DNA of 64,000 nucleotides. Origin: Ilyonectria destructans (taxonomy: Eukaryota; Ascomycota; Sordariomycetes; Hypocreales; Nectriaceae). Under the pieces are notes generated by a model. It searched no databases and was not told the DNA's origin. It worked only from the letters and a program-made list of their open reading frames with translations. The first letter of the stretch is position 1; each line of letters opens with the position of its first letter. The translations under genes were made by a program, and so were the position numbers. This document shows positions 12,402 to 23,124 of this stretch, piece by piece. The stretch is from contig JAHEWK010000015.1 of NCBI GenBank assembly GCA_020740775.1, positions 620,001-684,000 of the forward strand, in the 5' to 3' direction.

Positions 12402-13719
12402 GTTGAGGTGTGATGGATGGAGACGGGAAGGGGAGGATGAAGAGTGAAGGATGATAAAGGGTCCGCGGGGTCGCACGAACGGACTTTATCGGTGGTGGGG
12501 GCGCGAAAGAGGTGTCTTGCCGTGCCGAGTCCGAGCCAGAGGGGAGGGGGAGGAAAAAGGGCCTGGAAATCACCGGTCGATGACTGGAGAGAGAGGGATG
12601 GGGAAGGGAAAAAAAAGTTGGACGGTCCTGAAAAAAAGGCCCAGCAACGACAAAGAGTGGCGGTTCCAGTCCTACCCAGGCGCTCTGTGGTGGTGTTCGG
12701 AGGCGAAGGCGGGGTGAATTTTCGTTGGTGGGGCATATTTTCAAAATTTTGGCTTGATACGGGCAATCAGGCAGCAATCTAAGGCATCAAGTGTGAGAAG
12801 CCGCCGATGCCTCAGAAAAATAATCCATGGCAGCGAGTCACTATTTGCCTCTTTGCGCCGTCTGGCTTCTATTTTTTTCCTTTTCAAGTTCAAGGCGATT
12901 TTGGTACTTGCGGTCTCCCCGTTCCCATGTCACAGTGTTAATACCACCCCAAAATTGAATGTGTTCTCTATCTCTTCTGGTTCCACCACCACAATCTACC
13001 TTGGGAGACTGTGCATCTCCATGTCTCATCAGTCTCAGTAAAACTGGATCCCAGGCACTGTGGCTCCCTGACCTTGGCCCTTGACGTCATGTCTCCCTGG
13101 CCCCTGATTGGCTGATATCATTTCAGTTTTTTCACGCACCCATTCATTTGTGTTTGGTGACCTTGTTGGCGCTCCTCGTACTGCGTGCTCCCCCAGTAAG
13201 CCGGAGACCTCCGCGAGATTCAACAGACCTAATTATTTCGGGAACGAAGCTAAATCACCCACGTACTGTTCTCTGCGTCGCTACTTGCCGTGCCTCCTTT
13301 TGCTGAACTCGCAGTAGAAACTACTTGTAAGATCTGCCTCTCCCAGCACAACCCTTCCCGGTCAAGTTGCATTGAGGCTTCCACCCCCATGACTCATTCG
13401 CCGTTTGTTGGCGAATGGTGATAGGTAGAGGATTTGCCCCTTGTCGTTCACTGTGAAGCTGAGTCTGTACTCCTTCGGTTGGCGACAACTTGGCTAGATA
13501 GACTTTATGAACATATTGCCGAAAGTAATTGGATGCGCTTCTGCTGGTAGAAAACTTTAACCAAATGATGTTAATTATTGCTAGGTAGGCGCTGTTGATC
13601 GCGCCCACCTTCAATGGGTGTAGATGCACTGCCAAATCCCAGAACTGTATGGCAGTAAATGATACCCTGCTAGTCACCTTTGCATTTTTGTTTTTGTTTG
13701 AGTACATGCATACTGTTAC
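12402..13719. other. ARB1 promoter side and downstream region of the 13.7 kb gene
   Basis: Purine- and pyrimidine-rich tracts at about 12,420-12,720 are typical of a fungal promoter and 5' UTR. The palindromic CAAAATTTTG lies at 12742-12751. A minus ORF at 13321-13707 has no family features and follows the stop of the small upstream gene. I see no other gene. Confidence 0.45.
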
Positions 13720-14291
13720 TTACGAAGGAACCTCCGAGTCAAGAGCATCATACACCGTCTTGTCCTCCACGTCTACCTGCCTGGACTCGGCATGTCGCCC
13801 TGCCGCCTGCTTCAATTGAAACTGGCGTTCTGCCAACCGGCTCGGGTCATCCATGCTCCCAGGCTCAGCGTTGAATGCCTTTTGGATACCATCCTCTGCT
13901 TTCGACTCGTCCCAGCCACCCTCGTGTAAGTTCTTCCCATGGGGACCATTTGGATCCCGGCGATGTTGGCTGCTGACGTGGGTTGGTGCAATATCTTCGG
14001 AAGACTTGAGAGCGCCTTCAGAGTGAGACCTGCGGCGCGTCGCGGATGATTTATTGTCGGAACTAGGGGCGTTCTCACTGTGGATGCCTCGGTTTGATGC
14101 GAATCCACCTTCTTCGCGTTTAGACTCAGCGGCAAGGGAGTCGGAGGGAACTACACCGGCGCTCTCCAGGGTGACCGGGGCATCTTCACCTAGGGTGACC
14201 TTTGACTAGATTAGATTTCCTTAAAGACACTGGTGTCGACATGCTGGACGCCTACCTTGGTGCCAACGCCAGGGTTTTTGTTTGGAGACAT
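13720..14291 (-). CDS. small hydrophilic protein of unknown function
   Basis: Not recognised. Exon 1 is 14291-14256 (MSPNKNPGVGTK) and exon 2 is 14205-13720, giving about 173 aa. The 50-nt intron has a GTAGGC donor and two in-frame acceptors 6 nt apart (CTAG, or CAAAG just downstream), so the join is uncertain by two residues. The product is very rich in Ser, Glu, Asp, Lys and Asn, with no signal peptide, membrane segment or Cys. It contains a run GGFASNRGIHSENAPSSDN, a basic RRRSHS patch, LHEGGWDE, and an acidic C-terminus with SRLAERQFQLKQAAGRHAE, which may form a helix. Composition resembles intrinsically disordered stress-type proteins. Codon use and a clean intron argue it is real. A GTAAGT overlapping the stop could instead be a donor, which would change the C-terminus. 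Confidence 0.62.
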
Positions 14292-15905
14292 AATGCTGCG
14301 TGTGTATGAACGGACGACTGTAGAGATTGTGGCCCAGAATGGATCAACATTGAATCATCTGAAGATTAGAAGTCCCTACCTGCTTCTTATACATACGAGT
14401 TGACGGATTTGATATTAAGTTGCGGGAGTGGTTTCATGACATCATGTTCATCACTCTGACGTTTGACACAGCACTTGTCGGGCTAGTCGTCCTCGACAAC
14501 AAGATGTGTTACATAATTACATCATGGTATCTGGTCAAAGCATGCAGAATGGCGTAATGCAAGCATAATGTAAAGTAAATACATGCTCGGCTACCGAAGA
14601 GTGAATGAAATATTTGGATATTCGCTGGGGTTAAAGAGTTACAGTGCGCAAACCAGATCACAGTATCTATTGGCGCTTCACCGAGACTCGCCATCATTCA
14701 CCATCCTTCGCCGATGCTTGCGTGCACATCAAGGGTCCATTATGATGCCAATCGGGTTAGTGCTACCTCTAAACTGCTAAGATAAACATATGAATTGCCC
14801 GCCAGGTATTTGATGAGGCTTGTAGGCAGAGACGCCGAACGCATGAATGCACGCTGCTGCCTGGGAACAAGTCCCACAAAGCGTTCTTGGCACTTCCAGT
14901 TATCCCAATACCCGGCCTGTCGCTGGAAAGAAAACAATCAATTAGGCGCCCATAGCCCCCGGGATTTATCCGCATCCCCTCGATCTTGTTCTTTTGTTAG
15001 AAATTTAAAGGCGAAAAGCGATCTTTAGTGTGCAATGGCTGTGTAGGGGCGTACCGGGCTTGTTTAACTCTTGGCAAAGGAGTCTCCATATTTCTCGCTC
15101 ACCGATCAAACGATGGATTCTTGGTGAACCAATCTTGTCAATGTAAGTGGAAGTGAGAACCTCGTGTCCGGTTCTCGATGTTTGCCAAGTCGCGGGTGCA
15201 TACACTCAAACAACACAGCCCACCGGCAACTGAAGCTGAACGCTGCCATCCCAACTCAAGCGCGACCAACAATGTCAAGAAGAGAGCACTGATTCAAATG
15301 CCTCTGTGCCTAAGTCTCTCCAAGGCGAAACCCATGCTGCAGTTTTTAATGTACTTCGTACACTCGGTTGGTGCGTCGGGAAGCATTCTGACAGAGTCTT
15401 CATCATGGTGCTGTCACACCGTGGCAGGCTTGGCAGAACAGTTGTCATGAATGCCACCTATCTGCCGAGACAAGAAGCGTGTCAGCTTATGACCAGTAGT
15501 TTCCCATACCAGCTGAAAATTCTATGACAGCGAATTGCGCTTCGTCATCGAACTCGGATTGTGTGGTGAATTGTGGTGCTTGGGCCGTCTAGTAGTCCAC
15601 CCACCACATGTGTTGGCAAACACAGCCATTGCTGCCCCCATCACCTAACGTCCCATTTCCGACAAAGCACGCTCTTGGCTCCGGGAGAGTGGTGCCGATG
15701 TTGCCAAATATGTTCAATGACTGCAGTCCTGTTTGGACGTTTTGGAGAGGCGCCACTATTCAACCGGGCCTAGCATGACCACAGGGCTGATATGAGCGGT
15801 AATTTGGACCGGGGTTACTCGTGGATGCCTGCACGGCTGATACGATGATGCAAAGACTTGCATAAAAGAACGTGAACGCCGCGCTCGGGTGGCCCTGATC
15901 GATTC
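14292..15905. other. intergenic region, no gene seen
   Basis: About 1.6 kb between divergently transcribed genes. Short ORFs on both strands lack codon bias and domains. It presumably holds both promoters. Confidence 0.5.
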
Positions 15906-17285
15906 ATGACCCTACCCTTTATCGATACGATCTCCTGTCAAGACTCAAACATGCCAACAGAAAAGGAGTCAATACCATGTAAACCACGGCCATGGACGAC
16001 GCTGCATCAATCACGCAATATCAGATGGATCAAAGTAGCAATTGCATTGACATTAATCCTTAGCTCGTTGCACGGGGTTTCACTTGTCAAAACACACCGG
16101 AAAGCGTTGGTCGACAAGTTCACACCAACAACATTCGACCACCTGACTGCACAAGAAGAAATGAACCTGGAGGGAACACGCTGGAAATGGGAAGACTCCG
16201 CCAAACGAGAAATTGGTAGTGCTCTTTATTCTAGAGATGATATCTGGGCTCATCGACATGAGTGGAAGAGGCTGGGAGCAGGCTTCGAGGGCGTGGTCTT
16301 CACTCATAATGGTACTGTGATCAAAGTGTACAAGAAAGCTCACCATCCCTTCCGAAACTGTGTCCCAGGCGCTCCGCCGGAGACGAGATGGCCGACTGAG
16401 ATTGCTGCGTCCCTGCTGCTTGGAGGGATGGCGGATCCGCAACCGCACCAGCAAGATATGGAGTTCCTCCCTGTGACGGACTACTTTATGTCACCGGCGG
16501 CGCAGGGAGAACTTCCGAGGTGGCATTTCCTGACGCAACTTCTGCCTTCTGGAAATCTCATGAAGCTCGCTAAGCATCTGCGAAATTCTGAGCATACATA
16601 CACTGCGCATGAACTCGACCTGGTATGTCGACCGTCATTGGAACGACTACTACAGGCGTTGACTCGGATGCACTCGCAATACAACCTCTGCCACGATGAC
16701 ATCAAACCCGACAATATCTGGCTGTCAGGCGCAAAAGATTTGAGTTTTGTAGGGGATGATTTGGAAGGAGCAAAGCACTGGATCCTCGCCGACTTGGGGA
16801 ATGTGCGGGAGCCGAGTCATCCATACCACTCTTCCATACTTTGGTCAAGACTGAACAACAACTTGCCGGACTGCCGCATGAACGATGTCCTACGACTTCT
16901 CAAGTCATATTTACTGTTTTTACGGGCATCCGTCGACGATACAGCCGCATTTGATACGCGGTTCTTCCAAGCCAATGAGGCCTGGGCTCAACTCTACTGG
17001 AGTACTTTGGACGCAGTCCAAGCACATCGGCTTGTCTCAGCCTCGTCGGTTCAGACGCTATCAAATGACCTTGACCCAACTGCCAGACAGCTACAAGATC
17101 CGTCGGTAAGCGGGCGTGACCCTCCTGGTCTATGGAACGCTCTATACAAGCTGTTTTTAAGCAGGGAGAATCTCGTCGGGCGGGCTACGAGAGATGAGCT
17201 GAAGATGACTGCGGCAGATAGTGTTGCGCGGACTTGGGGGATGACTTTGATATTGGGTGTTCCGGTTGGAAAATGTAGGGCTTGA
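15906..17285 (+). CDS. membrane-anchored protein kinase-like protein
   Basis: Single-exon ORF of 459 aa. A hydrophobic segment at residues 41-62 (WIKVAIALTLILSSLHGVSL) follows a short basic N-terminus, consistent with a signal anchor. A kinase-like fold follows. A Gly-rich loop GAGFEG lies at 124-129, VIKVYK with candidate Lys140, a catalytic loop HDDIKPDN at 263-270 (keeping Asp, Lys and Asn), and DLG at 296-298 in place of DFG. All core catalytic residues appear present, so it may be active. Sequence between motifs is unlike classical Ser/Thr kinases. If the anchor works as predicted, the kinase domain would face the lumen or outside. The start could also be Met16, which has a better -3 base. 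The substrate cannot be inferred. Confidence 0.78.
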   Translation: MTLPFIDTISCQDSNMPTEKESIPCKPRPWTTLHQSRNIRWIKVAIALTLILSSLHGVSLVKTHRKALVDKFTPTTFDHLTAQEEMNLEGTRWKWEDSAKREIGSALYSRDDIWAHRHEWKRLGAGFEGVVFTHNGTVIKVYKKAHHPFRNCVPGAPPETRWPTEIAASLLLGGMADPQPHQQDMEFLPVTDYFMSPAAQGELPRWHFLTQLLPSGNLMKLAKHLRNSEHTYTAHELDLVCRPSLERLLQALTRMHSQYNLCHDDIKPDNIWLSGAKDLSFVGDDLEGAKHWILADLGNVREPSHPYHSSILWSRLNNNLPDCRMNDVLRLLKSYLLFLRASVDDTAAFDTRFFQANEAWAQLYWSTLDAVQAHRLVSASSVQTLSNDLDPTARQLQDPSVSGRDPPGLWNALYKLFLSRENLVGRATRDELKMTAADSVARTWGMTLILGVPVGKCRA

Positions 17286-18300
17286 AGGCCGATAGTGATG
17301 GAGTGGCGATGGGACATAGTTTTGTTGATGAGTGATGAACTAAGGATACCCGCCCTTGACAAGGGAATGAGCACACGTTAAGATTATGTCAGATAATACC
17401 GACTAGTTTCAACAATGATGATCATGTGGAAAACATCTTAAGACTTGGTGGACAGGCTGCAGGTAGTAAACATGTGTTCTCTGCGGTATCCTGATTCCTT
17501 TGCCACTGAGTGACCTTTTCGTTGGCACTCCGCAGGACCCCGTGGCTTCCATCACGGCCTCCTTTGAGGAGACTCGACTGTCCCGATGATCCTTAGGCAA
17601 ACTCCCATAATATTTAGGGGGCATTAGCATTTATTTCTTCATCTATATTTTGCTAATAGACGGTCGTAGGCTCTGTGGCGATGTCACAAATGCATCCGAT
17701 CCTGGTGGCTGAATTCCCTGGTCAGCCATCACCTAGCGATCCTTGCGCATCGGTCCAGGCCTCCACTGAATACAGTTGCCAAGGAGTCGGCGGCAAGAAG
17801 TAAGCAGTAACCATCGCTGACAACCCTAGCAGCGGAGCTTAAACGTGTGCCATCCCAGTTCCACGGTCCCTGTTCCATGGCAAGGCATGCTACTTTGTGA
17901 CGGAAGAATGAAACCGCCTCGGCGTCGGGCGGCTGCTTTGCCACCTGCTGTGCCGGACTATCACGGGGCTCAGGCGTATGATCGACGGGCGGTGGAGTCA
18001 TCAGACCGGGAGCGGTTTGAGTTTGCAGCGCCGCGAGGGCCCGGAGGCGTAGTGGAGGGCCTCCACAAGGCGGGTGCGCCAATAACGTTGTTACAAAGGT
18101 TGTCGGGTAGTTTATGGAGGGTAGGTCACGGTAGAGTCATCCGTCACCTGCGCCCGCTGGTGTATGTAGGGCTGTGAGGGCAGTGCAGATACGATATAAT
18201 ATAAGTTCAAGGTGTGTGGGATGTCCACGACGACAGGAAGCATTGTCTGCCCAGAACACGACACCAACATTGCCCACACAAACAAACCTTACCAAACATT
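17286..18300. other. intergenic region, no gene seen
   Basis: Two opposed ORFs of 110-117 codons overlap at 17,729-18,177. Neither has recognisable motifs and both contain the biased composition expected of GC-rich non-coding DNA. I do not call either. Confidence 0.4.
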
Positions 18301-18465
18301 ATGCCGGAGCTCGTATACCACGACGGCCATTACCACCGCGCTCCCGCGAGACACGCACGCGAGCATCTCCACCACCGAGGAGGCGTGTGGCAGAAGACGT
18401 ATGAAGTCTGGGACCATGTCCTGTACGGCATCGGCAGCGTCTATTACAAGATTCTCGGTCGATAA
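18301..18465 (+). CDS. possible 54-aa small protein
   Basis: Not recognised. The ORF begins MPELVYHDGHYHR and ends VLYGIGSVYYKILGR. It is rich in His and Tyr, uses GC3 codons like nearby genes, and has A at -3 of the ATG. An upstream in-frame ATG at 18214 gives 83 aa, but the added part looks non-coding. No intron is evident. It could be a genuine small conserved protein or chance. Confidence 0.38.
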   Translation: MPELVYHDGHYHRAPARHAREHLHHRGGVWQKTYEVWDHVLYGIGSVYYKILGR

Positions 18466-20719
18466 ACAAGTCGGACACCTGAATCCCAGACATGGTTAAG
18501 CATCATCCGGAATGCGGCTTTCAGCTCAGCCCCAAATCTCGAACGCGACCGGAACAATCGGACGAAAGTTGGAGTTTGACAAAGCGGCACAGCGGCACAT
18601 CCGCCAAACAGCAACAGAGCCGCGGTGCTCGCGGCGCCATCGTCCACCATGCAAATTGAGGGTGCCGACCTACCCCCGACGAGGATTGAAAGGGAACACC
18701 CAGCAGAGAGAAGCACACAACTTGGTTTGGACGTGTTTCGTCAGCGGAGGAAGCGAGAGATGACGACCAACAGCTGCTGATGTTGATCGGCAGGAGGGAG
18801 GGCACCAACACGACGAGGAATTCCCCCAAGGCCAAAAATGGACCACAATGACATAGACGCCCCAGTGATGCGCAGGCCGGTGCATTGATTTGCATCGTCG
18901 CAACCCACTCGGTACGGTTTCAGAGGGCGCGTGTGTGTGTACCTAGCAGGTTCGGGCAATCCATCAAAGACGCGTTTGAGATACAGTGGAACAGCAGCAG
19001 CAAATCAACCAGCGCCAGTGACGGCGACGAAGCGGAAGAAGACACCAGGATGGTTGACCCGCTTGTTGGATTGCGCCGGTTGAAGTACCTGGGACGACGG
19101 AATTAGGGGTGGGCTGACCCAGAATTATCACCAACAGATAATCTTGATGCAATGGGGATACACGTCAGCTGCTGGCGGGCTCGCCTTGGCTCTACGCGGA
19201 CATTGTACCACGTTACTGTAGAAGGGTCCGCGTACGTACACACGTATGGAATTTTGAGATTATACTCTAAAATCTTTAATATCTTTATAATACGGTTAAT
19301 ATTGCAGGCTAAACATTCCCTCACCACAGCAGAGACGAGAGATGAAATTGCTTGGCTACGCGCAGCTCCTATGGCTGGGCCATTCTCTAGATGCAAACGT
19401 CCCGCGACTTACCACGCAGCAATCTCGATTGTGGAAGCTCGCGTTCCGCGGGGCTCGCATGCGAAAGCGAAATGCCACCCAAGGATGCAACCCAGGATGC
19501 AAAATACGGGTTCCCGTCCTCGTATCCACCAGAGCCGCCTCTCACCGACGCTGGCGCTGGAAGCGTTCCAGGTCAATCTCCCAGGAAATCGTCGCCGCTC
19601 CGAGTCTCTGTGCCCTGTCTCTGCATGCTGCCAAGGGTGGCTCTATAGCGTCGTCATCTGAGAGGCCCCAATCCCCTGGAGGTTGCTCGCCAAGGACCGA
19701 GATTCGGTGGAGATTATCCCCTATTCCAGAGCTGCATCACGGCAGCGGTGACCTTACAGTGCGAGGCCGTGAATTGCGGTCTTGTGGGGAAGTGTCGATT
19801 GCGAAATGGTTTAACCTCCCAATAACAGGGCGGCAGGGAAATGAAGGTTGGGAAACGATAGTGCTGCAACGCAAGCCTGCTAGCGATCGTCCGGTACCAC
19901 GGTAAGAGCTTTGCTTGGATGCACAGTGCCACCGCCACCTCCGAGATGAATGCGCGGATTGCCTGGCGTTGATTGGCTGCCATTGTCGCTCGCGCGGACC
20001 CAAACAAGCTTCTTTGAGTCTGCTGCGCCCCGGAAGGCGACCAGGGCCTAAAAACGGCCCCTTTGCAGGGAACGGCGCACTAACTGAGCATCCGGTGGTA
20101 CGTACCGGAAGCCGTCGAAGGGGGCGCTACAGGGGGCCAGCGGTGCCTTGGCTGCTCTGGGCGACCAGGCCACTACAGGGCCTATTGGGTGGCAGCTGTC
20201 CCCTGAGGATGTGAGAGTGCCTCTGGTTCCCGCTAGTGGATGCATTCTCCTGGCGGTTGGCGGTTGGCGTTGGGCCTGTTCCTTCAGCGGCGGGCCTGGT
20301 TTGTCCCATTGACTCCATTGACTCCATTCTTCTGGGGGGCGTCTCCATTGGGAAGGAAGGGGGAAGGGGGTGTGCTCACACAAAGCTCGTGCCGCCCCGG
20401 TACGCTCGTCCGTTTCTTCGACCTTTTGTCTTCCTCAAACCTCGGGACGCCGCTCTTCCTTCTTCCATCCTTCGCTACCCTCTTTAATTCGCCCGTTTCT
20501 TTATTGTAATTGACCTCCCCAGGCCGATTGCTCCCATTCCCGACACTCTTTTGCAGCTACAAGTACTGCCAGAATTTCCGACGACCCAAGAAAAGGGGGT
20601 TAGCATTCCAGCTCGTCGACAACCGCGTTGAACAACTTGCGACCCGCCAGTTCTTCGTCCGTCGCTCGATTTCTATCTCCCACGCTCTCTTCCAGTCCGC
20701 TCGACTTCAAAAAATCACA
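18466..20719. other. intergenic region upstream of the GH72 gene
   Basis: About 2.25 kb. A short very AT-rich island at about 19,245-19,310 interrupts GC-rich DNA and may be an old degenerate insertion. Several 70-190-codon ORFs overlap without features. The last 350 bp are pyrimidine-rich, typical of a strong fungal promoter and 5' UTR. Confidence 0.5.
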
Positions 20720-22409
20720 ATGAAGACTTCCGTCGCCCTCGTCGCCGTCGCGGCCACTGCCGCCCAGGCCGCTCTTCAGCCCATCGTTATGAAGGTACGT
20801 GCCGCATATTGGATCCGGACCACCCGGCGCAAACATCACCAGCTGGGAATATGCGACTAACTCATTTCGCGAATAGGGCAGTAAGCTCTTCTACGAGAAC
20901 GGAACCCAGTTCTTCATGAAGGGTGTCGCCTACCAGCAGGACACTGCCGCCGCTGGTGAGACCACTGGAACCACCACCTACGTCGACCCCCTTGCCGACT
21001 CGGCCGCTTGCAAGCGTGATGTTCCTCTTCTGCAGAAGCTGGGCACCAACATCATTCGAACCTACGCCATCAACCCCGAGAAGGATCACTCCGCCTGCAT
21101 GAAGCTGCTCGACGCCGCTGGCATCTACGTCATCTCCGATTTGTCCGAGCCCAGCCTGTCCATCAACCGTGATGATGCTGCCTGGGATGTTGAGCTTTAC
21201 GAGCGGTACACCGCCGTCGTTGACGAGCTCGCTCAGTATGACAACGTCGTCGGCTTCTTCGCCGGTAACGAGGTCACCAACAACGCCTCCAACACCGATG
21301 CTTCCGCCTACGTCAAGGCCGCCGTCCGTGACACCAAGAAGTACATCACCGACAAGAACTACCGCTGGATGGGTGTTGGTTATGCCTCCAACGATGATGT
21401 TGATATCCGTGACGAGATCACCAACTACTTCAACTGCGGCGATTCCAGCGACAGCATCGATTTCTGGGGCTACAACATCTACTCGTGGTGTGGTGAGAGC
21501 ACCATGGAGAAGTCCAGCTACTCCGAGCACGTTGAGTACTTCAAGAACTACTCTGTCCCTGTCTTCTTCGCCGAGTACGGCTGCAACGAGCCCAACGGTG
21601 CCGCTGGCCGTATCTTCCAGGAGACCACTGCCCTGTACACCAGTGAGATGACTGATGTCTTCAGTGGTGGTATTGTGTACATGTACTTCCAGGAGGCCAA
21701 CGACTATGGTCTGGTCAAGATTGACTCCAACGATGATGCTACCAAGCTCAAGGACTACGCCAGCCTGTCCAGCCGTGTCGCTGCCGCCACCCCCTCCGGT
21801 GTCGAGTCCGACTCCTACAAGTCTACCAACACCGCCGCCTCGTGCCCCGACATTGGTGAGAACTGGATCGCCAGCAGCGAGCTTCCCCCCACCCCCGACT
21901 CCGATCTTTGCGACTGCCTGCTCAAGTCCGCCTCTTGCATCCCCGCCTCCAGCTTGAAGGTCAAGGCCTACAGCGACATCTTCGACTTCATCTGCGGTGA
22001 GGACGAGTCGCTCTGCGTTGGCATCAACGGCAACGCTACCACTGGTATCTACGGTGCCTACAGCATGTGCCCCGCCAAGGCCAAGCTCGCCTACGTCCTC
22101 GACGCCTACTATAAGAACCAGAAATCCGCCTCCACTGCCTGTGACTTTGACGGCCAGGCCACCACCCAGACCCCCTCCACTGCCTCGTCTTGCGAGGACT
22201 CTCTGGCTGCCGCCAGCTCTGCCAACGCCATTGCCGCTACCGCCACTGCTGGCAGCTCCACCAACAGCAGCTCGGACTCCTCCAGCACCGACGACAGCTT
22301 CGGTAACCCTTCCACCGCCATCGTCCGCCTCTTCTCCCTGGGCGACTTCGCCGTCGGCGCCTACCTGGTCGCCGCTGGTGCTGTTGGTGCTGGCATGGTC
22401 CTTCTGTAA
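20720..22409 (+). CDS. GPI-anchored beta-1,3-glucanosyltransferase (GH72 + CBM43)
   Basis: Cell-wall enzyme of the Gas/Gel/Phr family. It cleaves beta-1,3-glucan internally and transfers the new reducing end to another chain, elongating wall glucan at the plasma membrane. Exons are 20720-20794 and 20877-22409, giving 535 aa. The 82-nt phase-0 intron (AAG|GTACGT to GAATAG|GGC) falls just after the signal peptide. The signal peptide is MKTSVALVAVAATAAQAA. In the GH72 domain the acid/base Glu157 is in GNEVTN and the nucleophile Glu258 is in FAEYGCN. A Cys-rich CBM43 (X8) module spans roughly residues 370-460. A Ser/Thr-rich linker and hydrophobic tail (VGAYLVAAGAVGAGMVLL) follow, as in a GPI signal. 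It belongs to the GAS1-like, CBM43-bearing subgroup; which paralogue cannot be told here. Confidence 0.95.
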
Positions 22410-23124
22410 GCTGAAGGTCATGGCTGAGATGGATTGGATGTAGATGGACATGGATCGATGGGGTGATACCCCGCTGCTTTGATACTTGCTTTGCATTTGG
22501 ATCTTGCGTTTTGGTTTCTTGTATCAAGCATTGCAGGTGTTGCATGGCTTATTGTGTGATTAGAACAAGGTAGTTTCCGATGTTTTAATGCCACTATGTC
22601 GGTGGGCACATAACATGCCGTCTTTTTTGAACATTTCTTTTTTTATACGGATTCTGGTGATTGGAAGTGAGACGCATGAATTCCCCTGGGTAAAAGAAGC
22701 TCATTTGTTGGTATTGTTCATATACATATTGCGCAGTAGAAATTTAACTTGATCACTGTACTCTGCCTTCTTTGATTGCAACTGGTTATTGTATGCCTTT
22801 GATTTATCTCACGGCATTGAGCAAAGACTATCTGCCCCAAACTCTTACTTCTACTTCACAACTACCAGGCGGCCGTCCACACGCCGCTGGGAACGCTCAA
22901 ATCCGGGGGCCAGGGGGGGTATTCTCTGTGGCCTTTGTCCGCTGCGACGTTCGCTGCGGTGTTAGCTCAGTGCGCACTTTGGTCTTCTCTGGTGTTGTCG
23001 TGGATTTCAAATCAGCAGCGGGATGAATGGGGATCCGGGAGGGCGACACATTTCGAGATGGCTGAGGTGGCATGGTCGAAAGGACGCCATGTTGAACGGG
23101 AGGTGTCGGCTTTAGATCCTTCTT
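22410..23124. other. convergent 3' region
   Basis: Between the stops of the GH72 gene and the HNH-type gene. The first 350 bp are T-rich and likely hold the GH72 3' UTR. No gene seen. Confidence 0.5.

Noticed and set aside
20862..22496. 544-codon minus-strand ORF opposite the GH72 gene
   Set aside because: Composition is Gly/Val-rich and mirrors the GC3-biased sense codons. It has no motifs and the sense strand is clearly a GH72 enzyme.
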